From positions 1 to 64,000 of the forward strand of contig QRFJ01003317.1 of the NCBI GenBank assembly GCA_006176705.1: a stretch of 64,000 nucleotides of DNA, given 5' to 3'. Of this stretch, positions 1-10,938 are shown in pieces. The position numbers were made by a program, and so were the translations under genes. Within the stretch, counting starts at the first letter, position 1, and every line of letters begins with the position of its first letter. The notes below the pieces were generated by a model. The model searched no databases. It saw only the letters and a program-made list of their open reading frames with translations, and had not been told where the DNA came from. Source of the stretch: Cocos nucifera (lineage: Eukaryota > Streptophyta > Magnoliopsida > Arecales > Arecaceae).

Positions 1-877
1 TCCAAGTTTCGAACCTCTAATGCAGCAGCATTAAATTGGATGACATAAGCATGGATAGATTCTCTCTTTTTCTGCTTGATATTCATCAAAAAATCTGAAT
101 CTCGATGGGGACGTCGGCTGCTAACAAAATGAGCCACAAATGGATGACTCATTTGATTAAAGAGAAAGATGGTACTCGACTTAAGTGTCATGTACCAATT
201 TCTGACGGCTTTCTTGAGGATGGATGGAAAAGTCCAGCACAAAATGGCATCTAACATGCTGTGAAGTAGCATCATTGTCTGGAAGATCTTCAAGTGGTTG
301 ACCAGATCGATGATCCCATCATAACTCTCAAACTATGAGAGCTTAAAATTTGGTGGTATTGGTTCTTGCATAATCTTTTGAAAAAAAAGAAGATCAGTGC
401 AAATATCATTACCATGGGAGGAGGGAGCATGACGGAGTTCTTTGATTCATCGGCTCATTTTCTGAAGCCTTTGATCCAGGAGATCTTCACAATCATTGAT
501 CTTTAGAATTTTCTGATGGAACGGAGGCAAAGCTCCCCCAAGGATCGAGTCATGGTCCGAGCAAGGGCTCTCCACCCTTTGCTTTCCCTTTTCATAGGTC
601 ACCGACTGGCTAGCCCAAGTCGGCCATCCTCAGATCGGATCATGGAGCTTCGAAGAAGCCTGCTCTAGCCGAATTGGCGTCGAAGCCTGCCAATGCATGG
701 CCTGCACCACCTTCGTGAGACCGCAAACTTGCTGCACTAGCAAGTTGAACTACTTCACATCTATCAGACTGCAGGTGGAGCTTGAGTTGCCAGAGTTGAA
801 GTGGGAGCGAGTAGATCTAGATGGAATCTGGCTGTAGAGGCCGTTGACCATCGGGTCGAAGCTTTCTTGGAGGATAT
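1..877 (-). pseudogene. Tat-type gypsy gag fragment (5' part of gag)
   Basis: Read on the minus strand this encodes the N-terminal part of a Ty3/gypsy Gag, the structural protein of the retrotransposon particle. It matches position for position the gag of the Tat element at 47271-48877, including a segment reading LEVRNL near position 20-40 and a W-Y pair (RNWY) near 200. The start codon is lost: the equivalent ATG is ATA at 875-877. In-frame stops occur, for example in the stretch near 320-340. The rest of gag and pol lies beyond the window edge. Its own 5' LTR is at 985-1936, with about 100 bases of leader between. The family call is firm because a second copy in this window carries RT and RNase H. 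Confidence 0.8.
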
Positions 878-984
878 TTTTTTTAGAAAGAACTCTAGAG
901 AGGAAGAAGAGAGATCGCTGCTAAGCACTCCTTTAAGAATAAGAAAACCTTAGAAATAGAGGATCCTTCCTCTAGCGCTAATCC

Positions 985-1936
985 TGTTGGTACGAAATCT
1001 AGTTACCATCAGAGAAGATGAGGTCACCATCGGTGATCTACAAAATAAGTCTCATCCAGAGCCTATGGTGGTGGCTCCAGTAAGACGCTCCAATAGTCAA
1101 GTTAGCTTTTTTGACCAATAGAAATGGAATGCTCAGTCAAGAAAGTTGCAGAGTTTTGGAAAGGAGAAGAGAGCCTAGAGAAAACGTATCTAGAGGGTCT
1201 TTTTTATAGACGGAGCCTGTAACAAACTGATAGTGGCAGCCGTAACTATCGGATAGTGGGCCACTCGAGGCCATGTAGAGTTTGTTACAGAGGATAGTGT
1301 TTGTTGTCGTGAGGTGCCATTTCATTTGAGATTTGATAGTAAAAGTTCAGAGGGATGGGCGTCGGTTGGTGATGACCCTTGAGCTATATCAATTCTAAAG
1401 AAATTCGAACTCCTTTGAGGTAGTCTGGATGTGGGTCGATTCATGTTGTGTATGGGACCGAACTCGTACGGAGATCTTCTTGAATGACTATGGAGAGTTC
1501 GAAAGAAGTTCGATCGCTGGAGGAGTCTGAAAGGAGTTCGGCTACTGGAGGAGTCCAAAAGGGGTTCGACCGTTGGAGGAGTCTAAAAGGAGTTCAGCTG
1601 CTGAAGGGCTCCAAAAGAAGTTCGGCTGCTAGAGGTGTCCGAAAAGGATTCAACTGTTAGAGAAGTTCGAAAGGAATTCGACTGCTGGAGGAGTCCGGAA
1701 GGAGTTTGGCTGCTGGAGGGGTCTGGAAGGAGTTCAGCTACTGGAGGAGTCCGAAAGTGGTTTGACCATTGGAGAAGTTTAGAAGGAGTTTAGCTGCTGG
1801 AGGAGTTCGAAAGTGGTTTGACCATTGGAGAAGTCCCAAGAGAAAAAAATTTTGATCGAAGCTCTTCTGTGATTACCAGTTACATTAGGCTAAGCATCAG
1901 ACTGGACTTTGGCGGGAGTGGAGTTTATCCCCAATA
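985..1936 (-). repeat. LTR A, 5' LTR of the truncated Tat gypsy element
   Basis: On the plus strand it runs from TGTTGG to CCAATA (CCAACA with one transition), so the TG..CA termini are visible. On the minus strand the LTR end is followed by GGATTAGCGCTAGAGGAAGG, the same post-LTR sequence as at 48975-48994 and, in plus orientation, after 27011. The right half (about 1500-1850) is a run of diverged ~28-base repeats with a TTCGGCTGCTGGAGGAG core. Four other copies of this LTR lie in the window. Confidence 0.85.
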
Positions 1937-1971
1937 ATAAATGACAGCCAATCTGGCTTCTAGGCCACACA
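1937..1971 (-). repeat. Terminal tip of a copia LTR B-like repeat
   Basis: About 30 bases match the terminal sequence of the family B LTR at 29568-29599 (GCCAATCT..CTTCTAGG.CACACA). This suggests that the Tat LTR to the left landed in, or was joined to, an older copia LTR. The match is short, so the call is tentative. Confidence 0.45.
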
Positions 1972-3084
1972 TATAACATAAGGGTCATAAGTATAGAAAG
2001 AGGGGATAAAGTATTCCCTCAATTATTGAAAGGATGCAGCCATAATTCTAGGTTTGTCAACTCTAAGGGTTCGTTCAATTTCAGGATCTAAGGGTTAAAT
2101 TTTGGGTCGTGATGATCAGTGCCTAAGTAAACATCCTACAATTATACCTTAGAGCAAACATAGATTTAAATTTTTTATAGATTTTATTTTTTTAATTTTT
2201 TAGATTTTTTATTTTTTTTAAAAAAAAGGATTAAAGAAATTTTAAAGATGAGAATCTATAAAATCCTAAATCTAAGGAATAGATGTGAAGAGTTTAATTA
2301 AGTTTGATGTTAGTTAACAATCAAGTTGTACAATCAATCCTAACTATGGGTTAACCCTAGATCTAGACAGCTCCTAACTGCTAAGGTCACCTTCAAGCCC
2401 TCTAAGTAAAGAATCAATCACTTAACTGACCAGGTAAGTATAAGATCGGTGGGAGTCCCTCCATTGTTTTTCTTAGACACCAATTATTTTGGCTAGATAA
2501 GCTAATGAAATCAATTAAGTAACCATCTTTCTTCGAAATGTAGTTCTTGAACCACTTGCCTTAGACACCAATTAAACTGACTAACCCTAATCCGGTCCAA
2601 CTTTTAGAATTTCTTATCCTAATAAGCTTGAATATCCTTAAGAGCCAAGGTCTAATTGATTTTAAGAATTAGGGTCTAGATTATGCAGATGTAAGAAAAT
2701 AATTTATAGGCTAAGGATGGATGATCAGATCCCCATCTTATTTTATTTAATTGGATTTAGTGCCCTTAAAGTATCTTATAGATATGCAATGTAAACAAAA
2801 CAAGATGTTCAATCAAAAGTAAGAAGTTTTTACTTGTTATGTTTTATGGTGAGGTCTCTAATCTCCTAAACAGCTTATGTAGTATTAATGTAATTTATTA
2901 TTATTTTTTAAATTTTTAATATTTTAAATTTTTTATTATTATTAAATTTTTAAATTTTTTATTTTTTTATTTTTTATTAATTTTAAATTTTTATTATTAT
3001 TTTAGTTTTTTATCATTTATTTTTTTTAATTTTTTAATTTTTTTAAGCAACTAAATCATGATTCCCGGCAATGATGTCAAAATT
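1972..3084. other. AT-rich retroelement leader remnant, no gene
   Basis: No reading frame or RNA gene is recognisable. The right end holds TCCCGGCAATGATGTCA (3063-3079). Its reverse complement matches the primer binding site of the Athila element at 38075-38092, so the last ~200 bases are the start of the internal region of the Athila element whose LTR begins at 3085 (minus strand). The stretches 2155-2225 and 2880-3050 are almost pure A/T runs. The middle (2300-2860) is unassigned. Confidence 0.5.
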
Positions 3085-3326
3085 TGATCATTATCGTAAG
3101 AAGTCAAAAATAAAATCTAACTTACTATTATATAGAAAGGATGAGTTAGGATCGTATTCTTAGCAATTGAGTTAATTATATTTAAATAATTTGAATTTAA
3201 ATTAAAAATAAGATAAAGATTTAATTAAAAGACAACTTAAATTAATTAAGAATGCAAGTAAATAAGCAAATTAATTAAAGGTGGAGTTGAAATATGAAAG
3301 GTGGATTCTCAGGATCATAATTGATC
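3085..3326 (-). repeat. LTR G (Athila-type), left part of a split LTR
   Basis: Minus-strand end of an Athila-type LTR lying directly beside the primer binding site at 3063-3079. It continues at 14181 after the inserted SIRE element. Its last five bases (3322-3326, TGATC) are the target duplication of that insertion. Joining both parts and removing the MITE-like insert gives about 1.76 kb, close to the 1785 bases of the second Athila LTR at 36284-38068. Confidence 0.75.
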
Positions 3327-4649
3327 TGTTGACTCCCTAAGTGATTTTGATGATGCCCAAATATTAAAGCAAATGATTACTAGTATATTTTATTTCAAGT
3401 GTTCAAATGTCAGAGAAAATAGAGCTCTTTGATCAAAATGAGGATGATATGAAGTTCAATTCAAATGAAAATCAAATCCTCTTAATTGGTAGTAAAAATT
3501 TCCTCAAAATATCCTTAGAGTAATTTTTGAGAGGTCTTGAAATTTTTTCGAGAGCTCTCATGATGTTTGGCATGCTCAAATTTGCTTCTGGCATGGTTTC
3601 AAGAGGTCTCAAGTTAATCTTGAGAGCTCTCGATCTCAGGAGATAGAAATACATTTTTTATGCTCTAAGAGCGAGAGGTCTCGTAGGATTCTCGAGAGGT
3701 CTCATAGAATTCTCGAGAGGTCTCGTGGTTCTAGTAAGAAATCTCATTCAGAATCAAGAGCTCTCGGCCTCAGGCGATACAATTTTTTCAGAAAGCTATT
3801 TTTCGAGCAACTGAAAGCGAGAGGTCTCCTGATCAAATCGAGAGGCCATAAAATCTGGTGAGACGTCTCGAGACAAACCGTGAGGTCTCGAGACATGATG
3901 ATAACTTTTTGATGCGGCATTCTAGATCAAATTTTCTCGCTTCCAATGGCTACCTACTGCTCTCCAATGATCGGATTTTATTTTTTCTATAATCCAATCA
4001 TATCCAGATGAGAGAAAAAGCTTCAAATATAAAAGCTTGAAGATGTACTTTCAGATCATCCAAGAAAAATGAGAGAAAAAAGAATGAATGCCCAATTTCC
4101 TGTGAGCAAATTTTTTTCATTCAAGTTCTCTCGAGTTTTGAAGTGCATTAACTTCAAGCATTCAAGAAGCATTTAACGAAATGCAACAACAATGATTCAG
4201 CTCATTTAAAGAAGCCTTGTATGTTGTAAATCTTCATTATTTATTTTCGTGTACTTGATTTCAGTAGGAGCTCAAACTTGGGTTTTGGGGCTTTTTTCTC
4301 CAATTATTATTTGGTTTGGTTTGTCTGATTATTATAAGGGTTGTGGTTAGTGAACTTAAGAAAAAATTAACTAAATTTTAGGATGGTGAGCTCGAAAAAA
4401 CTATTCGACTGTAATCTTGCAAGATTATAGTAAAATTTAAAAGAGTCTTGCTTGGGGAGTGGACGTAGGTGCTGAAAGTGCATCGAACCACTATAAAATT
4501 CTCTTATTTGTGTGTGTACTATTCTTTTTTTATTTTCTTATTTTCACATTCATTTCACTTAGGATTCAAACATTTTAACTGCATATATATATTTTAAATT
4601 TTTAAAAACCTAATTTATCCTTCCTCTTGGATTGTCTAGCTGGGCAATA
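3327..4649 (+). repeat. 5' LTR of the SIRE element
   Basis: 1323 bases, with homologues at 12868-14180 and (minus strand) 60649-61968. A TATA box (TATAAAA) lies at 4028-4034, so the first ~700 bases are U3. U3 carries a dense set of short palindromes of the form CGAGAGSTCTCG (for example 3549-3560, 3621-3632, 3672-3683, 3693-3704 and 3714-3725), plus GAGACGTCTC near 3860-3875. The LTR ends GGCAATA, a transition away from the GGCAACA of the right LTR. Confidence 0.92.
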
Positions 4650-4651
4650 AT

Positions 4652-4663
4652 TGATATTAGAGC
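4652..4663 (+). other. Primer binding site (initiator tRNA-Met) of the SIRE element
   Basis: TGATATTAGAGC lies two bases after the LTR. It differs only by transitions from TGGTATCAGAGC, the complement of the plant initiator tRNA-Met 3' end, which is intact in the sister copy at 60635-60646. Confidence 0.88.
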
Positions 4664-4709
4664 TAGATTCTCTATTAATTATTGATTTTATCAACTAGAG
4701 ATAAAGATC

Positions 4710-7410
4710 ATATCAACCCAACTTGAAGGTTCACTTGCCGAAGGGCAATTTATAAATAGGCCACCTCTTTTCAATAGGTCCAACTATATCTATTGAAAAG
4801 CTCGCATGTGCATTTTTATTCAAGCTCTCGACTATGATATATGGAGTATCATTATCAACGGACCACACACACCTACGATCATTATCAATGGCACATCCTC
4901 TCCTAAGCCGAAGAAGGATTGGGATAAAATGGACAAGAAACTTGTTCAATTAAATGCCAAGATAATGAATGTACTCTATTGTGCACTTAATACAAATGAG
5001 TTTAACCGAATTTCAACTTGTAATTCTATAAAGAAAATTTAGGATAGACTTGAGGTCACGCATAAAGGAATAAATCAAGTCAAAGAAATCAAGATAAACA
5101 TGATAGTCCACTAATATGAACTATTTAAAATAGACCCTACTGAATCTATCACTAGGATGTACACAAAGTTCACTGATATTATAAATGGTTTGAAAAGTTT
5201 AGAAAAAGTTTATACTAACAATGAACTGATAAGAAAAATTCTCAGATATTTGCCTAGGACATAGGAAGCCATGGTGATAGCCATCCAGGAGGATAAAGAT
5301 CTAAACACTCTATCTCTAGAGGAGTTCATTGGATCTCTAATGACACATGAGCTTGCCATGGATTAGCACATTGAAGAGGACAACAAGAAGAAGAAAATAA
5401 TAGCGCTGAAATCCATGGTAGTTGAAAAAGAAGAAGATCTATCCACCAGTAAGGGAAATGATGAAGACATGACCCTAGTGATCATAAAATTTAAGAAGTT
5501 TATGGAAAGAAGAAGACAAGGATTTAAGAAAAGGAGCTTCATTAGAGGAGAAGCTAGAAGGGAGAAAGAGAAAGAAAAGGAGAAGGATCAACCCACTTGC
5601 TACGAATGCAAGAACCAGAATATTTTAGGGCTGAATGTCCTCAATTGAAGAAGGCACCAAAAAGAATTATTGGTGCAAAATCTGATTGTTGCCAGAGAAG
5701 TGCTAGAGTCAGAGAAGATGAGGTCGTCATCAATAACCTACAAAATAAATCTCATCCAGAGTCAGGGATGGCAGCTCCAGCAAGATCCTTCGACGATCAA
5801 GTCAGCTCTTTCGATCAACAGAAATGGAGTGCTCAGTCAAGAAAGTTGCAGAGTCTTAGAAAGAAGAATAGAGCTTAAAGAAAACGTATCTAGAGGGTCC
5901 CTTTTATAGCTTTGGAGCCTACAACAAACTGATAGTAACAATCACAACTGCTTGGTAGTGGGCCGTTCAGAGCTATGTGGGATTTGTTACGAAGGGTGAT
6001 GTTCATTATCATGATATGTTAGTCTATTGGAGACCTAACAGTTGGAGTTCGGATAGAATAGTTGCAGGTGATGAAGGACTCTTGGACATTATTGTTCCAG
6101 AGGAGTTTGGAGGTTCTCAAGATTGATCGTGCGTCGGTTTTTATTCGCTATGTTGAAGGTGTACGTCGTGGTCCTTTCAGGCAGCTGGAAGAAATTCGAT
6201 CGAAAGAAAAGTCTGATAGGAGTTCGATCGACGAAAAGGCTCGAAAGATGTCCATCCAAAAGGAGTCTAGCTATGAGGGATCGGCCTGGATCAATTATTA
6301 ATCGATGGCCGCAACAAGCAAGTGCAATTGAAACATTGGTGCCTCTATTATTCCTTTGAGGTTCGGCTATTCCTAAGGTTGCTCACCAGTTAATAATGAT
6401 AAAGTGTTGAAGTTCGTCTAGGGGCAGTTCAGAAGAAATTCGACTGCTGGAGAAGTTTCGTGGAAGGAGATCGAACGGGATGCATAGGAGCTGGAGATTT
6501 AGCTGGTTCTATAGGGCAGAAGCATTAACTGATCGAGTTCATTTGGAGAAGGAATCCACAATACCCCATTAAATCCAAAATTAGTCTTTCCAGCCAATCA
6601 GATTATCTGACTGCAGTGTTGAAGGTTGGCCATCCCAAAGTAATTCAGAGTCCGAATACTCCCGTGGGTTGAGGTTCAATTGTTATAGTTGCAACCGAAT
6701 GGAACTAATCAAGAATCGGAGTCTTAGTCAAACTTTGACAGGTGTGGATTTATTCCCAACAAGAATGAAGAAGAAAGCTATGTTAGCAACTTGGAGTGAC
6801 AGTGATGAGTCAAGCTCAGAGGAAGAAAACCAAAATGAAGCAAACTTATGCTTCATGGCACAAGATGATGAGGTATCCTCCACTCTTGACTCAGATTTTA
6901 CTTTTGATGAACTTCAAAATACTTTTTATGACTTAATAAAAGATTTTAAGAAGATTAGAATAAAAAATTAAAAATCTTAAGAAAATAAATCAAACATTTT
7001 TAAAAGAAAAGGAAGAAGTAACTAATAACCACAATAAGTTAAAAGAAAAAAATAAAATCCTAAAGAATGAATTGGATAAATTAAAATCTTTAGTTGATAA
7101 ATTTACTTGTAGTTCTAAAAAGATGCAAATGATTCTAAACAATCAAAGAAGAGTTTATGATAAAGTTAGACTAGGATATAAATCTAAAGACAAAATTAAG
7201 TTTCTAAAGAATTTTTTCACTGTATCCACATCAACTAGTACTTTACATATCACTTGCTTTAGATGCAGAAAAGTAGGACATAAGGCATTTGAATATAATA
7301 CTAGAAAATTCAGTGGAAGACAAGTTAAAAGAATTTGGGTTCCAAAAGAAACCATGACCACTAACCCAAAAGGATCCAAGAAGACTTGGGTACCTAAAAC
7401 TATCACTTGA
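4710..7410 (+). pseudogene. gag: SIRE gag, interrupted by a solo LTR
   Basis: Encodes the Gag capsid/nucleocapsid protein, but inactive. The start ATG seen in the sister copy (60589) is ATA here (4710-4712). The N-terminal part reads STQLEGSLAEGQ and ends at a stop near 5040. The middle domain carries several stops and a Lys/Arg/Glu-rich stretch. The zinc knuckle CYECK..(G/Y)HFRAEC near 5600-5640 is broken by a frameshift and loses its His. At 5668 a 1.1-kb LTR interrupts the frame; the coding part resumes at 6767 with KKAMLATW. A second knuckle-like motif, CFRCRKVGHKAFEY (last Cys changed to Tyr), lies near 7255-7300. Identity rests on close similarity to the copy at 59357-60589. Confidence 0.85.
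5668..6761 (-). mobile_element. Solo LTR A (Tat gypsy) inserted in SIRE gag
   Basis: 1094-base copy of LTR A running TATTGG..CCAACA on the plus strand (first base pair after T mutated from TGTTGG). It has no internal region on either side. The host sequence AGAAT is duplicated exactly at 5663-5667 and 6762-6766, so it was a whole element reduced to one LTR by LTR-LTR recombination. Length and layout match the LTR at 62563-63657 (1095 bases). Open frames inside it are not genes. Confidence 0.93.
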
Positions 7411-8676
7411 TTGTTTATGCAGGAAAGTCTTGCAGCCCAAAGATCTAAATGCGAGTGGTACTTGGATAGCAGCTGTTCAAGGCACATGTTGGGTGATAAA
7501 GAGCAATTCTTCATCCGAGAAAGGAAGGAAGGGGGAGTAATCACTTTTGGCGACAACGGCAAAAGAAAAATAATTGATATTGATAAAATTTAGATTACTC
7601 CTACCTTTATAGATAATATATTATTAGTTGATAATTTAAAACATAACTTACTTAGTGTTAGTCAACTTTGTGATAAAGGTTTTAGAGTTTCTTTTGAATC
7701 TTCATTGTATAAAAAATCTAGTTTCTTGGATGATAGTCTAAAATTCATTAGATTTAGACGTGACAATATCGACATGATAAATCTTGATGAAATTGCCATG
7801 AAGAGTGGTCAATATCTAATTGCAATAAATGCTAGCATCAAAGAAACTAATTGACTTTGGCACTGTAGATTAGATCATGCAAGCATGCATACTATATCTA
7901 AATTATTGAACAAAGATTTAGTTAAGGGGTTACCAAAACTAAATCTTAAATTTGATCATATTTATGATGCTTGCCAATTTGGAAAACAAACTTGGAGGAG
8001 TTTCAAATCTAAAAATATGATTTCAACTTTTAGGCCTCTTGAATTGATACATATGGATTTGTTTGGACCTACTAGGACTACTAGCCTAGGAGAAAAGAGA
8101 TTTGGTCTTGTCATTGTTGATGATTATTTTTGGTTCACATGGGTTTTGTTTTTAGTACACAAAGATGAAGCTTTTTTAATGTTTTCAAAATTTTACAAGA
8201 AAGTAATAAATAAAAAGTCCTCAACTATAGTTTGTATTCACAGTGATCGTGACACAGAATTTGAAAACAAATTTTTTAAAGAATTTTATAATAAACATGG
8301 TATAGAATACAAATTTTCTACATCTAAAACTCAACAAAATGGAGTAGTTGAAAAAAAAAATAGAACCTTAGTTGACATGGCCCGTACCATGTTATGTGAA
8401 GGAAATCTACCTAAATACTTTTGGACTGAAGCTATCAACATAGCATGTTATATCCTTAATAGAGTTTCTATTCACCCAATTTTAAAGAAAACCCCCTATG
8501 AGCTTTAGAAAGGAAAAAGACATAATATTAATTATTTTTATATCTTTGGTTGCAAATGCTTCATTCATAATAATGGTAAGGATAACCTAGGTAAATTTGA
8601 TGCTAAGACTGATGAGTATATTTTTCTTGGATACTCTATATCTAGTAAAGCATATTGAATCATCAACAAACATTCA
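7411..8676 (+). pseudogene. pol: SIRE protease and integrase region
   Basis: The protease motif near 7450-7490 reads WYLDSSCSRHM, where copia proteases have D-S-G, so the active-site Gly is replaced. A GAG-pre-integrase zinc domain follows; just before LWHCRLDH an Arg codon has become TGA (about 7853), and the fourth ligand motif reads YDACQ instead of CDACQ. The integrase core (7885-8508) keeps its acidic triad: D in LIHMDLFGP (residue 58 of that frame), D in HSDRDTEF (121) and E in QNGVVEKKN (156), a DD35E spacing. A stop at 8506-8508 separates the C-terminal part, which contains FGCKCFIHNNGKDN and FLGYS. Integrase normally inserts the cDNA into the genome; this copy cannot be made as one protein. 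Confidence 0.88.
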
Positions 8677-10500
8677 TTGATTATTGAAGAATCAATCCAT
8701 GTCATTTTTGATGAAGCTAACAATCAATCTTTGAGAAAGGAAGATATTTTTTATGATGACATAGGAATTCTCAAAGATAAAATGAAGGAGCTAAACTTGA
8801 AGGAGAATAATGTTCATGACAAAGGTAAATCTATAACAACCATTGAACAAGCTAAGGATGATAAAAATGAAACATCTAATGATCATGAAGATTTACCCAA
8901 GGAGTGGAGGTATGCACATAATCATCTAAGAAAATTAATTTTAGGTAATCCTTCACAAGGGATAAGAACTAAATCTTCTTTTAAAGATACATTTGATTAT
9001 CTTGCTTTTGTCTCTCAAGTAAAACCTAAAAACATAGAAGGAGCTGAAAAAGACTCTAGTTGGATGCTAGCTATGCAAGATAAACTAAACCAATTTGAAA
9101 GAAATAATGTATGGACTCTTTTAAACCAACCAATTGATTATCCCATAATTGAAACAAAATGGGTATTTAGGAACAAATTAGATGAACATGGAAATGTAGT
9201 AAGAAATAAAGCTAGACTAGTTGCTAAAGGATATAATCAAGAAGAAGGGATTGACTTTGATGAAACATATGCTCCTATAGCAAGATTAGAGACTATTAGA
9301 TTATTACTTGCCTTTGCTTGCCACATGAACTTTAAATTATTTCAAATTGATATAAAGAGTACCTTTTTGAATAGTTATATCGATGAAGAAGTTTTTGTAG
9401 AATAACCTCCCGATTTTGAAAATCACACACCTCCTAACTATGTGTACAAATTAAATAATGCATTATGTGGACTTAAATAAGCACCTAGAGCATGGTATGA
9501 GAGATTAAATAAATTTTTATTATAAAATAATTTTATTAAAGGAAGTGTGGACACTACACTATTTTTGAAAAAAAAAATAATGACCTTTTTGTAGTTCAAA
9601 TATATATGGATGGCATCATATTTAGAGCTACTAATGAAATTTTTTGTCAAGAGTTTGTAAAGCTAATGTAGGACAAATTTGAAATGAGCATGATGGGAGA
9701 GCTAAATTTCTTTCTTGGGCTTCAAATCAAATAATCAAAGAAAGGCATTTTCATTAGTCAAACAAAATATATCAAGGAGATACTGAGAAAGTTTGGCATG
9801 GAGAATGGAAAGGAGATTGGTACACCAATGAGCCCCTCATGCAAACTTGACAAAAATGAAAATGATAAGACCGTAAATGAAAATCTCTACAGAGGTATGA
9901 TTGGATCTCTACTCTATTTGACTGCAAGTAGGCCTAATATATTGTTTAGTATTTGCATGTATGCTAGATTTCAATCTAACCCTAAAAAATCTCACTTATT
10001 AGCTATCAAAAGAATTTTTAGATATTTGATCTTCACACATAACCTAGGACTTTGGTACTTAAAACAATCCTCCATTAAATTGATTGGATACACTGATGCT
10101 GACTATGAAGGATATAGAATAGATAGAAAAAGTACAAGTGGCACTTATCAATTTTTAGGATTGAACTTGATTTCTTGGTATAGCAAGAAGCAAAACTCAG
10201 TAGCACTATCAACGACTGAGTTTGAATATGTCTCTGCGGGAAGTTGCTATGCTTAAATACTATAGATCAAGCAACAACTCAAAGACTTTGGAATTAAGCA
10301 AAGCAAGATACCCATTAGGTGTGATAACACTAGTGTCATAAACTTGACAAAAAATCCCATTTAATATTCAAGAACTAAGCACATTGAAATTAGACATCAC
10401 TTTATAAGTGATCATGTTCAAAATAATAACATAATGCTTGAATTTATGTCAATTGATAATCAACTAGCTGATATTTTTATAAACCTCTAAATGAAGATAG
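8677..10500 (+). pseudogene. pol: SIRE reverse transcriptase and RNase H
   Basis: Copia-type reverse transcriptase beginning around VFRNKLDEHG and KARLVAKGYNQEEG, followed by FDETYAPIARLETIR and FQIDIKSTFLN. A CAA-to-TAA stop at about 9403 and further stops around 9478, 9523 and 9670 break the frame. The catalytic YVDD box reads YMDG near 9600-9615, so one metal-binding Asp is lost. RNase H (9798-10500) retains YTDADYEG, DRKSTSGT and ALSTTEFEYVSA. The frame stops at 10256, but homology (RTKHIEIRHHFISDHV) continues to about 10500. Between residues the sequence stays alignable, so this is decay by substitution rather than rearrangement. Confidence 0.9.
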
Positions 10501-10938
10501 ATTCTCAAAAATCTGGGGTGAACTTGGTATTGTGATCCTCTATAAAAATGTTTATCTTGAATTTATTGGATTATTTTTGGTCTCCTTTTAACATCCTAAA
10601 CATTCCCAATTCAATCTTGAAAAATCAAGAAAAATTGGCTTGAAATTCCCCTTCTTATTTTGATTTTCTCTCCCATGCTCAAGAAGTCTCGATTTATACA
10701 CGAGACCTCTTGCTTTAAAAGTGAGAGCTCTTGATTTTTCAAGACGTCTCATCTTTAAGATGAGAGCTCTTGAATTTTGTGGGGCCCTTTTTAATCAAAC
10801 TTTCAAGAGGTTCCCTCTCTCATTCGTTCCTTTCATTTTTCTATGACCTTTGCTCCAAAACTCTTTCAAACTCCCATCCACTCCTCCAAACTCATTGAAA
10901 CATTATTTCATTGCTCATTCTATCCAAATCTGACTCTA
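10501..10938 (+). other. SIRE inter-ORF spacer with GAGACC/GAGCTC palindromes
   Basis: Non-coding spacer between pol and the env-like ORF. Around 10690-10780 it repeats the U3-type motifs seen in the LTR (GAAGTCTCG, CGAGACCTC, GAGAGCTCT, AAGACGTCTC, GAGAGCTCT). No LTR terminus is present, so it is not simply an LTR fragment by boundary criteria. Confidence 0.55.

Noticed and set aside
7155..7562. 135-codon minus-strand frame
   Set aside because: Antisense to the SIRE gag-protease region; the plus strand carries the zinc knuckle and protease motifs.
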